A stretch of 64,000 nucleotides of DNA from Paenibacillus amylolyticus (GCF_029689945.1 NZ_CP121451.1:2666001-2730000), one strand, 5' to 3'; shown: positions 47,311 through 57,610, counted from the first letter of the stretch. Notes: generated by a model from the letters alone, not told the origin. Program-made: numbers and translations.

Positions 47311-49403
47311 ATGAGTATTACCAAAAGACAACGTGAGATCGTGGAGTTTCTGCTGGAGCATCCACATGAAGTCACTGCCGGCGAAATTGCCGTTGAAGTA
47401 AAGGTCAGTACCCGAACGGTTCACCGGGAGCTTCAAATGATTGAACAATGGCTGGAACCTTTGGGCATGAGGCTGGAAAAAAATCAGGAACCGGTATCCG
47501 AATTGATGCCGGTTCCGATGATCTGGCTGTTTTGCGCCAGCAACTAGAGGGCAAGGAATATGTAGAGTTTACGCCGGAAGAGCGTAAGCTCTTCATGCTT
47601 TGCATCTTGCTGGATGAACCGGAGCCTGTAAAATTGCTTGCCCTGGCTTCGGATCTGAAAGTAACCGTATCTACCGTAACCGCTGATCTGGATGATCTGG
47701 AATCACGGATTCGTCAGGCGGGACTGAAGCTGGTCCGCAGGCGTGGATATGGCGTCAAGATTAACGGCAGTGAGGCGATTCATCGCACAGCCATAGCTGC
47801 ACTGGCTCTGGAATTTCTGGATGAGTCCGATCTGTTCGGAAGACAGCCAGAACAAGGAGGCTCCGTCGTAAACCAAAAATTGCTGGATATGATTGGACAC
47901 GGTGATGTGCTTACGATCGAAAATGCGTTATGGCAACCAGATATTGAATGGCTGGAAAACATTCCGGAACGTCAATACATGAAGCTGCTGATTCAATTAT
48001 CTGTAGCGGTTGTACGTATTCGTAAAGGCTTTGGCATCGGCCGTACGTCTCCGCGAGAGAACACAGGAGATGCAGTTGCAGTGCAGGATGAGGTGAAGGT
48101 TCCGCCTTATATGGCTTCACGCTTGTGCAGCGTGTTATCTACCCAGTTGGGGCTGGGATTCTCCCAAGATGAGCAAGCTTATTTTCACAGACTATTAATG
48201 GAGACAGAGCAGCGGATTCACTCTTCGCGGCTGTTGCCAATAGACGACCTGATTTTGCTGGACAGGGTGCATTCACTGATTGATCAGATGCAGGCGAGAA
48301 CGCATTATGCCTTTCATGAGGATCGTTTGCTTCGTGAAGGCCTGCTTGCACATATGCAACCTGTAATGGAACGAATTGAAGGGCAGCAGATGATTCGTAA
48401 TCCACTGTTGCAGCAGATCCGCAAGGATTATGATTCACTTTTTGAAGATGTCAAAAAATCTGTGGGGCAAGCTTGGCCAGGCACAGACGTTCCGGATGAG
48501 GAAATTGGTTTTCTGGTCATGCATTTTGGTGCTTCCATCGAGAGGTTACGTGCATTGAAACGGGAGATTCGGGCGATTATCGTGTGTACAAGCGGAATTG
48601 GATCATCACGGATGCTATCTAGCCGACTGTCCAAGGAGATTCCCGAGATTCGCATTATGGATAGCGTCTCTTGGTATGAGGCTGCCCGGATTCCTACAGA
48701 TCAATATGATCTGGTGTTATCCACTGTCGATCTGCCGATGGATGAGCACCAGTATTACAAAGTGAGTCCACTGCTTACGGCAGAAGAGAGCGAACGTCTG
48801 CGTCATTTTATTAAAACTACAACGCTGCAACAGCAGCATGACAAGCCGCATGAAACAGCGGTTCAGATGACAAGTCGTTACGCGGACCCTGATGGAATGG
48901 AAGCTATTTTAGTTGAAATCGTCCGAATCATTGGCAAGTTTCAGGTGTATCCGCTGGATAACCAGGATATCGGTTTCTATAAGACCGTATATGCGATGTG
49001 TAGTGTGCTCCATGGAGCTGGTGTGTTGAAGGAACCGGAGGATGTCGCAAAACGGTTGGAGGCACGTGAAGCAGTGGGAAGTCAGAAGATTCCTGGCACA
49101 AGACTTGCGCTGTTTCATACACGGAGTGAGGGGATTTACAGGCCGTCCATTAGCTTGTTTCAGCTCACAGAGCCACTCCTTCGTACGCCGGATGATCCGG
49201 CAGGCGTGACCCATATCCTCTTGATGCTCGGTCCCAGAGAATTATCCAAGGAAAGTCTGGAGGTTCTCAGCGAGATCAGCGCCCTGTTATTGCAGGAAGA
49301 AATGATTACATTGCTGGAAAAGGGGATCAGGGATGAGCTCATTCATTACCTGTCCCAGGAACTCGTTGGATTTTATCGCAGTAAAACCGAAATTGGAGGT
49401 TAA
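47311..49403 (+). CDS. mtlR: mannitol operon transcriptional activator MtlR (one frameshift)
   Basis: PRD-containing activator of about 697 residues after repair. Order: an N-terminal HTH (RQREIVEFLLEHPHEVTAGE, STRTVHRELQMIE), a second DNA-binding/DeoR-like region (LASDLKVTVSTVTADLDDL), two PRDs, an EIIB-like domain with Cys in AIIVCTSGIGSSRMLSSRL, and an EIIA-like domain (IVRIIGKFQVYPLDNQDIG). Phosphorylation of these domains by HPr and the mannitol PTS normally sets its activity. The break is in the A run at 47477-47483, where seven A are present and eight are needed (LEKKSGTGIRID). Confidence 0.9.
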
Positions 49404-49408
49404 CCATT

Positions 49409-49842
49409 ATGAGTATGTTAACAACAGATAAAGTTATTATGAACGCAACGGCTCAGGACAAATACGAAGCGATTCGCATGGCTGGACAGATTCTGAAGGA
49501 TGCGGGACATATTACCGCGGATTACATTGAGAAGATGATTGAACGTGAAGAGATTGTCTCGACTTATGTAGGAAACGGCCTGGCTATTCCGCACGGTACG
49601 AAGGAATCCAAAGCATTTATTTTATCCACAGGCATCTCTGTCATTCAGTATCCACAGGGTGTTGATTTTGGTGAAGAAAAGGCCTATATGGTCATTGGTA
49701 TCGCGGCTCAAGGCGGGAACATATGGAGATATTGACTAGCATTGCGGTGATCTGTGCTGAGGATGAGAACATGGAGGCCCTGCGTCTGGCCAAAACAGCC
49801 GAAGAAGTTATCGCGATTCTGGAAAGTGAAATGGAGCTATGA
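49409..49842 (+). CDS. mtlF: PTS mannitol EIIA component (one frameshift)
   Basis: Soluble EIIA of about 144 residues after repair. The phospho-His is in GNGLAIPHGTKESK. GGG at 49715-49717 should be GGGG, which converts a premature stop into the expected IAAQGGEHMEILTSIAVICA and a stop at 49840-49842. It passes phosphate from HPr to EIIB of MtlA. The ribosome binding site GGAGGT overlaps the mtlR end, and the stop overlaps the mtlD start (ATGA). Confidence 0.92.
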
Positions 49843-50984
49843 AGGCCCTACACTTTGGCGCAGGTAACATTGGACGCGGATTTATCGGCTTGATTCTGTC
49901 CCGAGCAGGGTATGAGGTTGTTTTCTCCGACGTGAATCAGACCTTGGTTACCGCTCTCCAGCAACGGGGGCAGTATACAGTGGAGCTGGCTAACGAGAGC
50001 AAGGATCAGGAGACCGTCACAGGCGTAAATGCAATTAATGGAACCCAGCTGGAGACGGTTGCCCAAACCGTGGTGGAAGCTGATCTGATCACAACCGCAG
50101 TGGGTGTGGGCGTGCTTAAACATATTGCACCTGGTATTGCGAAGGGTTTGGAGAAAAGATTGAATACCGCTCCTGCTCAAAACCCTCTTCACATTATCGC
50201 TTGCGAGAACGCAATTGGAGCCAGTACACAATTGAAGGAGCATGTATATGCTCTGCTCAATGAAGAGACACGTTCCCTTGCGGATCAGTACGTTTATTTT
50301 CCCGATTCGGCTGTAGACCGGATTGTGCCTATACAACATCATGAAGACCCGTTGCATGTACAGGTGGAACCTTTTTACGAGTGGGTGGTGGATCGTTCCC
50401 AGATGGCCCCGGCATTCAAACCGGTTGAGGGCATTCTATACGTTGATGATCTGGAGCCGTATATCGAACGGAAGCTGTTCACTGTGAATACAGGACACTG
50501 CGTTGCAGCATATATCGGTAATGTGCATGGGTATGACACGATTCAGAAGGCTATTGCCGATGAAAAGGTGAAATCGATTGTATATGGTGCTTTGCAGGAA
50601 ACGGGAGCTGTCCTGGTGAAACGGTTTGCATTCAACCCGGAAGAGCACGAGCAGTATATTGTCAAAATATTGGGACGGTTCGTCAACCCGTATCTTACCG
50701 ATGAGGTTACTCGTGTGGGTCGTTCCCCGCTGCGCAAGCTGTCTCCAAATGATCGTCTGGTTCGCCCGGCCCTTCAGGCTTATGCGGATGGAACCGAAAC
50801 GACCTATCTGGCTATGGGCATGGCAGCGGCCTGCAAGTTCGATGTCTCTGATGATCCGGAAGCAGTTGAACTGCAGAACATGATTCGCCAGAAGGGGATT
50901 GCAGCTGCGCTTCACCATTATACATCCATGGATGAGTATCATCCGGTGCTTGAACAGGCTGTTGCCCAGTATAACGAAATGTAA
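49839..50984 (+). CDS. mtlD: mannitol-1-phosphate 5-dehydrogenase
   Basis: NAD-dependent long-chain polyol dehydrogenase of 381 residues, converting mannitol-1-phosphate to fructose-6-phosphate. The N-terminal Rossmann motif is ALHFGAGNIGRGFIG, the active-site region with Lys/Asn/His is ERKLFTVNTGHCVAAYIG, and DSAVDRIVP is conserved. It starts inside the mtlF stop and is the last gene of the operon; a terminator follows. Confidence 0.95.
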   Translation: MKALHFGAGNIGRGFIGLILSRAGYEVVFSDVNQTLVTALQQRGQYTVELANESKDQETVTGVNAINGTQLETVAQTVVEADLITTAVGVGVLKHIAPGIAKGLEKRLNTAPAQNPLHIIACENAIGASTQLKEHVYALLNEETRSLADQYVYFPDSAVDRIVPIQHHEDPLHVQVEPFYEWVVDRSQMAPAFKPVEGILYVDDLEPYIERKLFTVNTGHCVAAYIGNVHGYDTIQKAIADEKVKSIVYGALQETGAVLVKRFAFNPEEHEQYIVKILGRFVNPYLTDEVTRVGRSPLRKLSPNDRLVRPALQAYADGTETTYLAMGMAAACKFDVSDDPEAVELQNMIRQKGIAAALHHYTSMDEYHPVLEQAVAQYNEM

Positions 50985-51036
50985 GAGCAGGGGTAACCAG
51001 CTAACAATATAGATATTATAGATACTGCATCATAGA

Positions 51037-51076
51037 AGAAGAGCCATACAGTTGTTAGCTGTGTGGCTCTTCTTTT
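51037..51076. terminator. bidirectional terminator between mtlD and the CWC gene
   Basis: AAGAAGAGCCATACAG and CTGTGTGGCTCTTCTTTT pair over about 15 bp with one mismatch. It overlaps the last codons of the convergent CWC gene. Confidence 0.75.
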
Positions 51077-51306
51077 GGTTGGCGTTTATCGGCATAGTCA
51101 TCCAAACAGCGTTGACATATGCACGATTTGCGGCGCTGCTCTGCCGGAATACGATCGAATACACCTTCGGGGAAAGTAGCCTGGTTACACCAGCATTCCG
51201 AATGAGGATGTCCTGCGGCATAGGAACAGCGATTCGGTTCGCCGCATAACGGGCAGACAAGAACATTGATATGGATGTGCTCTTGATTGTCTTGTTCTGC
51301 AGACAT
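51055..51306 (-). CDS. cysteine-rich CWC family protein
   Basis: Small protein of 83 residues with the Cys-rich CWC pattern: VCPLCGEPNRC, then HSECWC, then SCICQRCLDDY. The paired cysteines suggest a structural zinc site. Function unknown. The start at 51306 (MSAEQDNQEHIHINVL) follows GGAGGGAAG; the open frame extends upstream to 51426 without conserved character. It is convergent with mtlD and is transcribed in the same direction as the MutS2-like gene. Confidence 0.75.
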   Translation of the reverse strand: MSAEQDNQEHIHINVLVCPLCGEPNRCSYAAGHPHSECWCNQATFPEGVFDRIPAEQRRKSCICQRCLDDYADKRQPKEEPHS

Positions 51307-51453
51307 GGGGTTCTTCCCTCCCTGTGAATAGCTGCGAGCTGAAGTTAAACATACTGGTCCCAGTATAACAGAAATGCGCCGGTGATCATGTAAATCACTG
51401 CACTTCACTGTACATATAAATTCCAATTCACGACATCTGCTTCTCCCATTGTT

Positions 51454-53465
51454 TTATTCTTCAGGCGGTAATTCAATCTGTAGACCTTCTACATGTTTAC
51501 GTCCCATCAATTTGCGTTTCTTACGATTTTCTTTTGTCTCCAGCACAATGTCCAGATCATAATCGTCACCCGGATATAGCTCATTGGCAGATATATGCAG
51601 GGTCAGGCGTTTCTTATGGATTTTGACTTTACGTCCACGGAGCATGACCCCGATATTTCCACGGCTATCCTCCACATCACAGACGATGCCCGACTGATTG
51701 AGATAGGCCGCATATACCCGATCTCCTTTTCGAAAAGGTTTGGCCGGAGCAGGAGAATCCGAATCTATGGTTGTTGTCTTTTTATGTGAACTGGCGGAAT
51801 TCTTTGTAACCATAGAATGCTTCGACTTAATCGGCTTGGACAACTCTGTCGGGCCGCCTGCTTTTGTAACGGAATGCTCAGGGTTCAAGACCGGAGTCGC
51901 CAAAAGAGGTGACGTGAACACGAATGATCGATCTCTCGAAATACTCTGATCTGACAGGGACTTGGAGCGCTCGATAATTCGCTGTGGCATACCCAGCTTT
52001 AATGCGATGGAATAAGCGTAGCTCTCACCAGCTTCTCCGATACGTAATCGATACAGCGGCTGAGAGAGACGGTGTCAAATTCCATACGTGCATTTTCGAA
52101 TCCTGGCGTGGCCGCTGCAAAATGTTTGATTTCCCCAAAGTGGGTAGTCGCTACAACGGTTGCTCCGCGGCTGTGTAATTCCTCCAGCATGGCGATGGAT
52201 AATCCAACACCTTCACCGGGATCTGTGCCGGAAGCCATCTCATCAATGAGCACCAGAGTTGACGTATTGGCCTGTTCCAGGATGCCAATCATATTGCGAA
52301 TATGTGCCGAGAAGGTACTGAGCGCTTGTTCCAAACTCTGCCCGTCACCAATATCAACCGCTACCTCGTGATAAACTGCCATCTCGCCACCTTCATCCAC
52401 CGGAATAAGTAAACCGGATTGCATCATGAGGGTTAGCAGACCAAGTGTTTTGAGTGCGACCGTTTTACCTCCGGTATTCGGGCCCGTAATAATGAGCGAC
52501 GAATATGATCTGCCAATGGCGAAATCAAGGGGCACCATGGAAGGACCCATGAACGGATGACGTGCACGTTGAAGACTGATGTGGCCCTGAGTATTGACTT
52601 GAACGGTCCGTCCGTCCATGGAGGCCGCATATTTGGCTTTGGCAAACAGGAAATCCAATACACCTACCGTTTCGGTATTCAGTGCGATTTCACGGTTATA
52701 CGATTCGGCCAGGGATGTTAAATCACCGAGAATTTTCATCTCCTCTCGGGACTCCTCCGCTTGTAGAGCAGCCATTTCCATCTGTAAATTTACTAACTCA
52801 ACAGGTTCAATATATACGGTTTGCCCGCTCCCGGATTCATCGAGCACGCTGCCTTTCACCTGTTTACGGAACTCTTTCTTAATGGGCAGGACTGTCCTTC
52901 CTCCGCGTTGGCTAATGACATGTTCCTGCATAATGGAGCGATGTTTGGATACCAGAGAATCAAGCTTTCGTTTCATACGCTCCTCATTCACCGTCATTTT
53001 TTTACGAATACGAATCAGTTCCTTACTCGCCTGATCCTGAATGCGTCCACTATGGATGCAGCGCTCGATCTCATGAAGCAAAGGTTCAATCAGAATCATG
53101 GATGCTGCATAGCGACTGACAGTGGGAGCAGCCCCGGCTTTGCCCTCCATGTATTTCATGAGTTGTGCACAGCTCCGCAGGAACTGAGCGAGATGACTGA
53201 AGTCGTGTTCACTAAATAGATAACCAGTGCCAAGCAAATCCATAATCGTTTCCATTCCGTCGAGTGAAGGGAGGGGGATACTGGCCCCGAAACGAAGCAA
53301 CGCAGCCGCTTCTGCTGTTTCTTCCAGGCGCAGCTGGATCAGGCGAGCATCTACCATCGGTTTTAGTTCTCTGGCATAACGTTTGCCCAGATAAGACAGG
53401 GCGCAGTCTGCAACGTTTTTTTGAATTTGTGGATAACCCAGACTGTGTAATGTGTTCTCATTCAT
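51454..53465 (-). CDS. MutS2-like DNA mismatch repair family ATPase without Smr domain (one frameshift)
   Basis: MutS-family ATPase of about 670 residues after repair, most like MutS2. It has the MutS2 N-terminal core (MNENTLHSLGYPQIQKNVAD to ERCIHSGRIQDQASKELIRI), clamp/lever helices (KKEFRKQVKGSVLDESGSGQ), Walker A in LIITGPNTGGKTVALKTLG and Walker B in LVLIDEMASGTDPGEG. The C-terminal part is a short KOW-like region (RKGDRVYAAYLNQSGIVCDV) ending in IELPPEE; the Smr nuclease domain of canonical MutS2 (about 780 residues) is absent. GG at 52058-52059 should be GGG (LSPLYRLRIGEAGESYAYSI). It starts at 53465 after GGAGAG. An attenuator-like leader precedes it. Confidence 0.85.
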
Positions 53466-53539
53466 GCGTAATCTCTCCTTGAATTCGAATTGGGATTGCA
53501 GTTGCAGTTGACGTGCTGAAACATATTCCTGGAAAACGC

Positions 53540-53578
53540 AAAAAGGGCAGAGAATGAACAAACGTCATTCTCCGCCCT
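53540..53578 (-). terminator. second leader terminator (T2) before the MutS2-like gene
   Basis: On the minus strand a 14-bp stem, AGGGCGGAGAATGA/TCATTCTCTGCCCT (one G-U), is followed by five T. It ends 75 bases before the start codon, so it must be read through for expression. Confidence 0.8.
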
Positions 53579-53617
53579 AAATGTATGGGAAAGCCGAGTC
53601 CACTACAGGTCTATAGT

Positions 53618-53646
53618 AAAAAAATCCGCGCTGAACACAGCGCGGA
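53618..53646 (-). terminator. first leader terminator (T1) before the MutS2-like gene
   Basis: On the minus strand a perfect 9-bp stem, TCCGCGCTG/CAGCGCGGA, with loop TGTT is followed by seven T. Its 5' arm and loop can alternatively pair with GAACAGCGGA at 53698-53689, part of the upstream helix. Confidence 0.8.
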
Positions 53647-53693
53647 AATAGACCCGGACAAGTACAATCCCGGAGGCGATTTATGATATCCGC

Positions 53694-53806
53694 TGTTCTT
53701 AACTAAGTACAGGGATCTGGCGCATCATGAAATACACGTATGCCAGATGGCACAAGCGCAATGAAAGGCCAAACTCCTGAATATGAAACTTGGTTAGTTA
53801 AGAACA
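53694..53806 (-). ncRNA. structured leader RNA with perfect 13-bp closing helix
   Basis: Minus-strand arms TGTTCTTAACTAA (53806-53794) and TTAGTTAAGAACA (53706-53694) are exact complements. They enclose a partly paired interior (CAGGAGTTTGGC with GCCAGATCCCTG, then TGCCA-TC-TGGCA). The 5' arm overlaps the last codons and stop of the leader ORF. A stand-alone structured RNA such as a 6S-type RNA is an alternative reading, but the ribosome binding site and the downstream gene favour a cis-acting leader. Confidence 0.55.
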
Positions 53807-53817
53807 TTCACCGACAT
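53794..53817 (-). CDS. seven-residue leader peptide MSVNVLN
   Basis: ATG at 53817 is nine bases after AAAGGAG (53833-53827) and opens ATG TCG GTG AAT GTT CTT AAC TAA. A strong Shine-Dalgarno sequence in front of such a short frame, at the 5' end of a leader with two terminators, is the arrangement found in ribosome-mediated attenuators. The peptide itself is not one I recognise. Confidence 0.5.
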   Translation of the reverse strand: MSVNVLN

Positions 53818-53852
53818 TAAAAATCTCTCCTTTGATTGAGGAATATGCAACC

Positions 53853-53882
53853 AATATAAACTGGAAATTGGTTTGAAGTCAA
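53853..53882 (-). promoter_or_regulatory. candidate promoter for the leader and MutS2-like gene
   Basis: On the minus strand TTGACT (53882-53877) and TATATT (53858-53853) are 18 bases apart, or TTATAT at 17. Transcription would start roughly 10-20 bases upstream of the leader ribosome binding site. Confidence 0.6.
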
Positions 53883-53998
53883 CCTTATGAATAAATGAGT
53901 GGACTTGATTAAGAATGGGTTTTAAAATAACAATAGTAAAATAATCCAATGAAAGCGATTTATTTTAATATACATATATATAAAGGAGGATGCTCTTC

Positions 53999-56336
53999 TT
54001 GCCCAAGTATTTACTGCGTTTGCTCTGCTTTACCCTGATCCTCGGAGCCCTTCCAGTCATCGTTATTGGTTCGGTCTCGTATACGATTGCATCACGTGAT
54101 ATTGAACAGAAAGTGCGTGAAAGCAATCTTCAGATATTGCATCAGACCCAGATGCGGGTAGAACAAGTTCTGCGCAGCCTGCAATTATCATCCATCCAGT
54201 ATGTCAATTCGCCTCTGGTACTGCAAGCGATGAAGAAACCGTTGGATAGCAGTGAATTTCAGGAGATTCGTGATCTGACCTCCGGTTTCAATAATTTGCA
54301 AGCGGTTACGAACATTGACCAAGCCTATCTGGTTAATCTGGATGAAGATTGGGTTGTTTCGATGCGTTCTTTTGGCAAATTGGATGATTTCAGCATTCGG
54401 GACCGGATTGGGACCTACTTAAGCTATACCAACAGTCTGTTCTGGGTCACTCAAAATGTAAGTTCAGCCAAAGAAAGTGTACCTGTGTCAGCAGGAATGG
54501 GTGAATTAACACCCGAACAGGCTCCTACCCTTATATCCTCGGATAATGTGGTCAGTATGGTATTCAAAATTCCGATGATGCCAACCAATGTGAAACCGAA
54601 GGGGTTTCTTGTGATTGATATCGCCGATTCGGAACTGAGTACATATTTGAGCCGGAATACGAATGCTGGAGATATGTACGTTCTGGATCGGGAGCAGAAG
54701 TATTTTCTGAACGATGTGCAGCTAGGCGGGAAATATGACGCGCTGAATAAGGACATTCATGAAATGGTGCAAACGACGGGCCAGCCAGAGGGTTTCTTCA
54801 GTGCGGAGGTGGAAGGCAACCAAGTGGCGGTTAGTTATAGGCAATCTCCGCTCAATGGCTGGTTATACGTGTCCGTTGTTTCTCTTGGACAGATCACAGC
54901 CCAATCTCAGAAAATTGCATTGGTCACCGGTGTTGCTACACTGGTCATGTTATGTGTAACGGGACTGGTCGCCATATACGGCAGTCGGCGGATGTACTCA
55001 CCGATCTCCAGGCTGCTGCAATTCACAAAGGGGTTGGATTCCCCAGTCGCCCCCTCAGGACGCCGTCAGGATGAATTTATCTATATCGAGGAGCAATTGT
55101 CAACCTTGTTCAGTTCGGAAAAAACGATGCGTGAGCAGATGAAAGGCCAGCATGTGCACCTCCAGGAGTTTTTTATGACCAAACTGCTGACAGGCAAAAT
55201 CTCGGAAGAAGATTTCAGATATCAGGGAGAGATGTACGATTTCCCGACAGGGTGGGCGAGTCTTGGTGTACTCATGCTCCAGATCGATACCTTGGAAGGG
55301 ACACGATACGAGGAACAGGATCGAGATCTGCTGCTGTTTGCTGTCAACAATATGGTAGGTGAGCTCCTTCCTTCAGGAGTTCGGTTCACGCCGGTTATGC
55401 TGGATGATGCTCAGGTCACCGTGCTTGCCTCCAAACTCACGGATGAGGTGAAGCTGAAAGAATGGATGCACACCCAGGCAGACTGGATTCGTGAGCGTGT
55501 CGTGACGTATCTGAATCTTCCGGTAAGCATAGGCATCAGTCGATCTTACACTTGTATTGGGGATACGCCAAGAGCGGTTCAGGAGAGCCGAGAGGCTCTG
55601 CAAGGCCGGGTAAGTCTGGGCAGCCGTATTATTTTGCATTATGAGGATATACAGCCACGCGGTCAGATGGAGGCTGCTGATGTATACCCAGCTACGCATG
55701 ATTGAAGATCAGCTCGCTTCGGCGCTCAAGCAAGGGGATGAAGAGAAGACGGACACCTATTTTACGCAATACTTGGGGCTGCTTGCTGATAAGAAGCTGC
55801 ATTTCAGTGAATACCCCGTCATTATGGTTCAGTTATTGTCTCGTGTATATCAGCTTGTGCAGGAGCAAGGGGGAGATGTGGCTGAGGTGCTGGGTGAAAA
55901 AGCATCCATGTCGCATTTGCTCAAGTTGTCCACTTTGGACGAAATGACCAATTGGTTCAGGAAACGGTTGTTCCAGCCTGTCATCCGTTTTTGGCGAGAG
56001 CAGGAAGAATCCCAGTACATGAATATTGCTAGACGCATGATTCGTTTGATTGAGGAACGTTATGATCGTGAATTGTCGCTGGAAGCCTGTGCTGCTGAGC
56101 TTAATTTTCACCCTGTCTACCTAAGTCGGGTATTCAAGAAGGAAGCCGGAGTCAATTTTACGGAATATCTCGCAGAGTACCGGATGGAAAAAGCGAAGAC
56201 CTGGCTGCAAACAACCAATCTTAAAATATCGGAGATTGCCGAGAAATTAAACTATACCAATCCAACTGCATTTATCCGTACGTTTCGCAAAATCACAGGA
56301 ACAACCCCCGGCAAGTACCGGGAGCAGCAGCGATAA
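53999..56336 (+). CDS. membrane-anchored AraC family regulator, sensor fused to HTH (frame disrupted)
   Basis: One-component regulator of about 780 residues. It has an N-terminal helix (CFTLILGALPVIVIGSVSY), a large extracellular Cache-like sensor, a second helix (VTGVATLVMLCVTGLVAIYG), a HAMP/GGDEF-like linker region (residues about 360-560) and a C-terminal AraC domain (LEACAAELNFHPVYLSRVFK, ISEIAEKLNYTNPTAFIRTF). TTG at 53999 is nine bases from AAAGGAGG; the ATG at 53990 touches that site. The frame changes between about 55640 and 55705 by +1 or -2, unlike the other breaks in the window. It lies upstream of the sugar transporter genes and probably activates them. A cre-like TGAAAGCGATTTAT lies at 53950. 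Confidence 0.85.
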
Positions 56337-56348
56337 AACATACCTGCT

Positions 56349-56375
56349 CTGCCTGCCATGGCAGGCAGGCTTTTT
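56349..56375 (+). terminator. terminator after the AraC regulator
   Basis: CTGCCTGCC/GGCAGGCAG perfect palindrome followed by GC and TTTTT. Confidence 0.8.
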
Positions 56376-56584
56376 CATGTTCAGGTGAGGTTGAAGAGCG
56401 CATCTATCCATGAAGTTAAGACAGGAATATGGAGGTTGAAAGCAGTTCATTGCGTTGTCTGATTTGATGAGGTAAATGAGCTAAACCCTTGCTACATAAG
56501 GAAAAACAAAAGGCTAAAAGGAGATGATAGCCAGTCATTCGTTTATCCTCCACAATGAAGACATGAATTCAGGAAGTGATATTT

Positions 56585-56598
56585 TGTAATCGTTTCCA
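56585..56598. promoter_or_regulatory. cre site (CcpA) upstream of the ABC transporter
   Basis: TGTAATCGTTTCCA matches 10 of 11 fixed positions of TGWAANCGNTNWCA. It is 20 bases before the first permease start codon, a position that would block transcription when a preferred sugar is present. Confidence 0.55.
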
Positions 56599-56617
56599 AT
56601 GTGGGGAGGAAGACAAT

Positions 56618-57571
56618 ATGAAAGCCGAAACGGCGGCTCGAACACGGCCCGCAACCCGCAGTGACAAAAACCTGCTGTGGAGGGACATTATCAAAAACCG
56701 GTGGCTGTATATCATGTTAATACCGGGTGTGCTTTACTTTGTTATTTTCAAATACATACCCATGTATGGCATCACGATGGCTTTTCAGGATTACACGCCT
56801 TACAAGGGCATCTTGGGGAGTGACTGGGTAGGGTTCAAGCATTTCCAGCGTTTCTTCGGAGAACCACAGTTCTGGACATTGTTTCGGAATACATTTTTGC
56901 TTGCCATTTATAACATTGTGTTCTTTTTCCCACTGCCGATTGTACTGGCACTCATGATGAATGAGGTTCGCCGTGAACGGTTCAAACGTTTTGTACAAAC
57001 GCTTGTTTATGTTCCGCACTTTGTTTCCTGGGTTGTTGTTGTCGGTGTGTTCTACATGCTGTTCACAACCGAGGGTGGTGCGATTAATGAATTGCTCTAT
57101 AACCTGACTGGACAAAAAGTCGCATTCCTGCTTGAACCGGAATGGTTCCGTACGATGATTGTTGGACAATCCATCTGGAAAGAAGTCGGTTGGGGCACAA
57201 TTATCTTCCTGGCAGCACTTTCCGGTGTGGATACCCAGCTCTATGAAGCTGCCCGGATTGATGGCGCCAATCGGTGGCGCCAAACCTGGCACATTACGCT
57301 TCCGGCCATTCGCAGTACAATCGTCATTTTGCTCATTCTGCGTCTGGGCAATTTTCTGGATACAGGCTTTGAACAGATCTTCCTGATGCTGACTCCGACG
57401 AACCGGGATGTGGGCGAGGTATTCGATACCTACGTGTACACGAAGGGTCTTACACAGGCACAGTACAGTTATAGTGCTGCTGTCGGGTTGTTCAAATCGG
57501 TTGTCGGGCTGGCGCTTGTCCTTGGTGCCAATACGTTAGCCAAAAAATTCGGGGAGGAAGGCGTCTACTAA
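56618..57571 (+). CDS. sugar ABC transporter permease (LplB type)
   Basis: Membrane permease of 317 residues with six predicted helices, including WLYIMLIPGVLYFVIFKYIP and VSWVVVVGVFYMLFT. The EAA loop that contacts the ATPase reads EAARIDGANRWRQTWHITLP. It belongs to the CUT1 group associated with complex oligosaccharides (LplB/YteP-like). The ATG at 56618 follows GGGGAGGAAG; the frame upstream is not included. It pairs with the next permease. No ATPase gene is present, so a shared MsmX-type ATPase encoded elsewhere is expected. Confidence 0.9.
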   Translation: MKAETAARTRPATRSDKNLLWRDIIKNRWLYIMLIPGVLYFVIFKYIPMYGITMAFQDYTPYKGILGSDWVGFKHFQRFFGEPQFWTLFRNTFLLAIYNIVFFFPLPIVLALMMNEVRRERFKRFVQTLVYVPHFVSWVVVVGVFYMLFTTEGGAINELLYNLTGQKVAFLLEPEWFRTMIVGQSIWKEVGWGTIIFLAALSGVDTQLYEAARIDGANRWRQTWHITLPAIRSTIVILLILRLGNFLDTGFEQIFLMLTPTNRDVGEVFDTYVYTKGLTQAQYSYSAAVGLFKSVVGLALVLGANTLAKKFGEEGVY

Positions 57572-57610
57572 CCTTTGGGTATAGGCGTCCTTCACCAGAC
57601 AGGAGTGAAC

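Noticed and set aside
53611..53850. 6S RNA gene upstream of the MutS2-like gene
   Set aside because: A long rod-like fold with a terminator is compatible, but I cannot identify 6S consensus elements. The Shine-Dalgarno plus mini-ORF and a second terminator fit a cis-acting leader better. It is kept as an alternative only.
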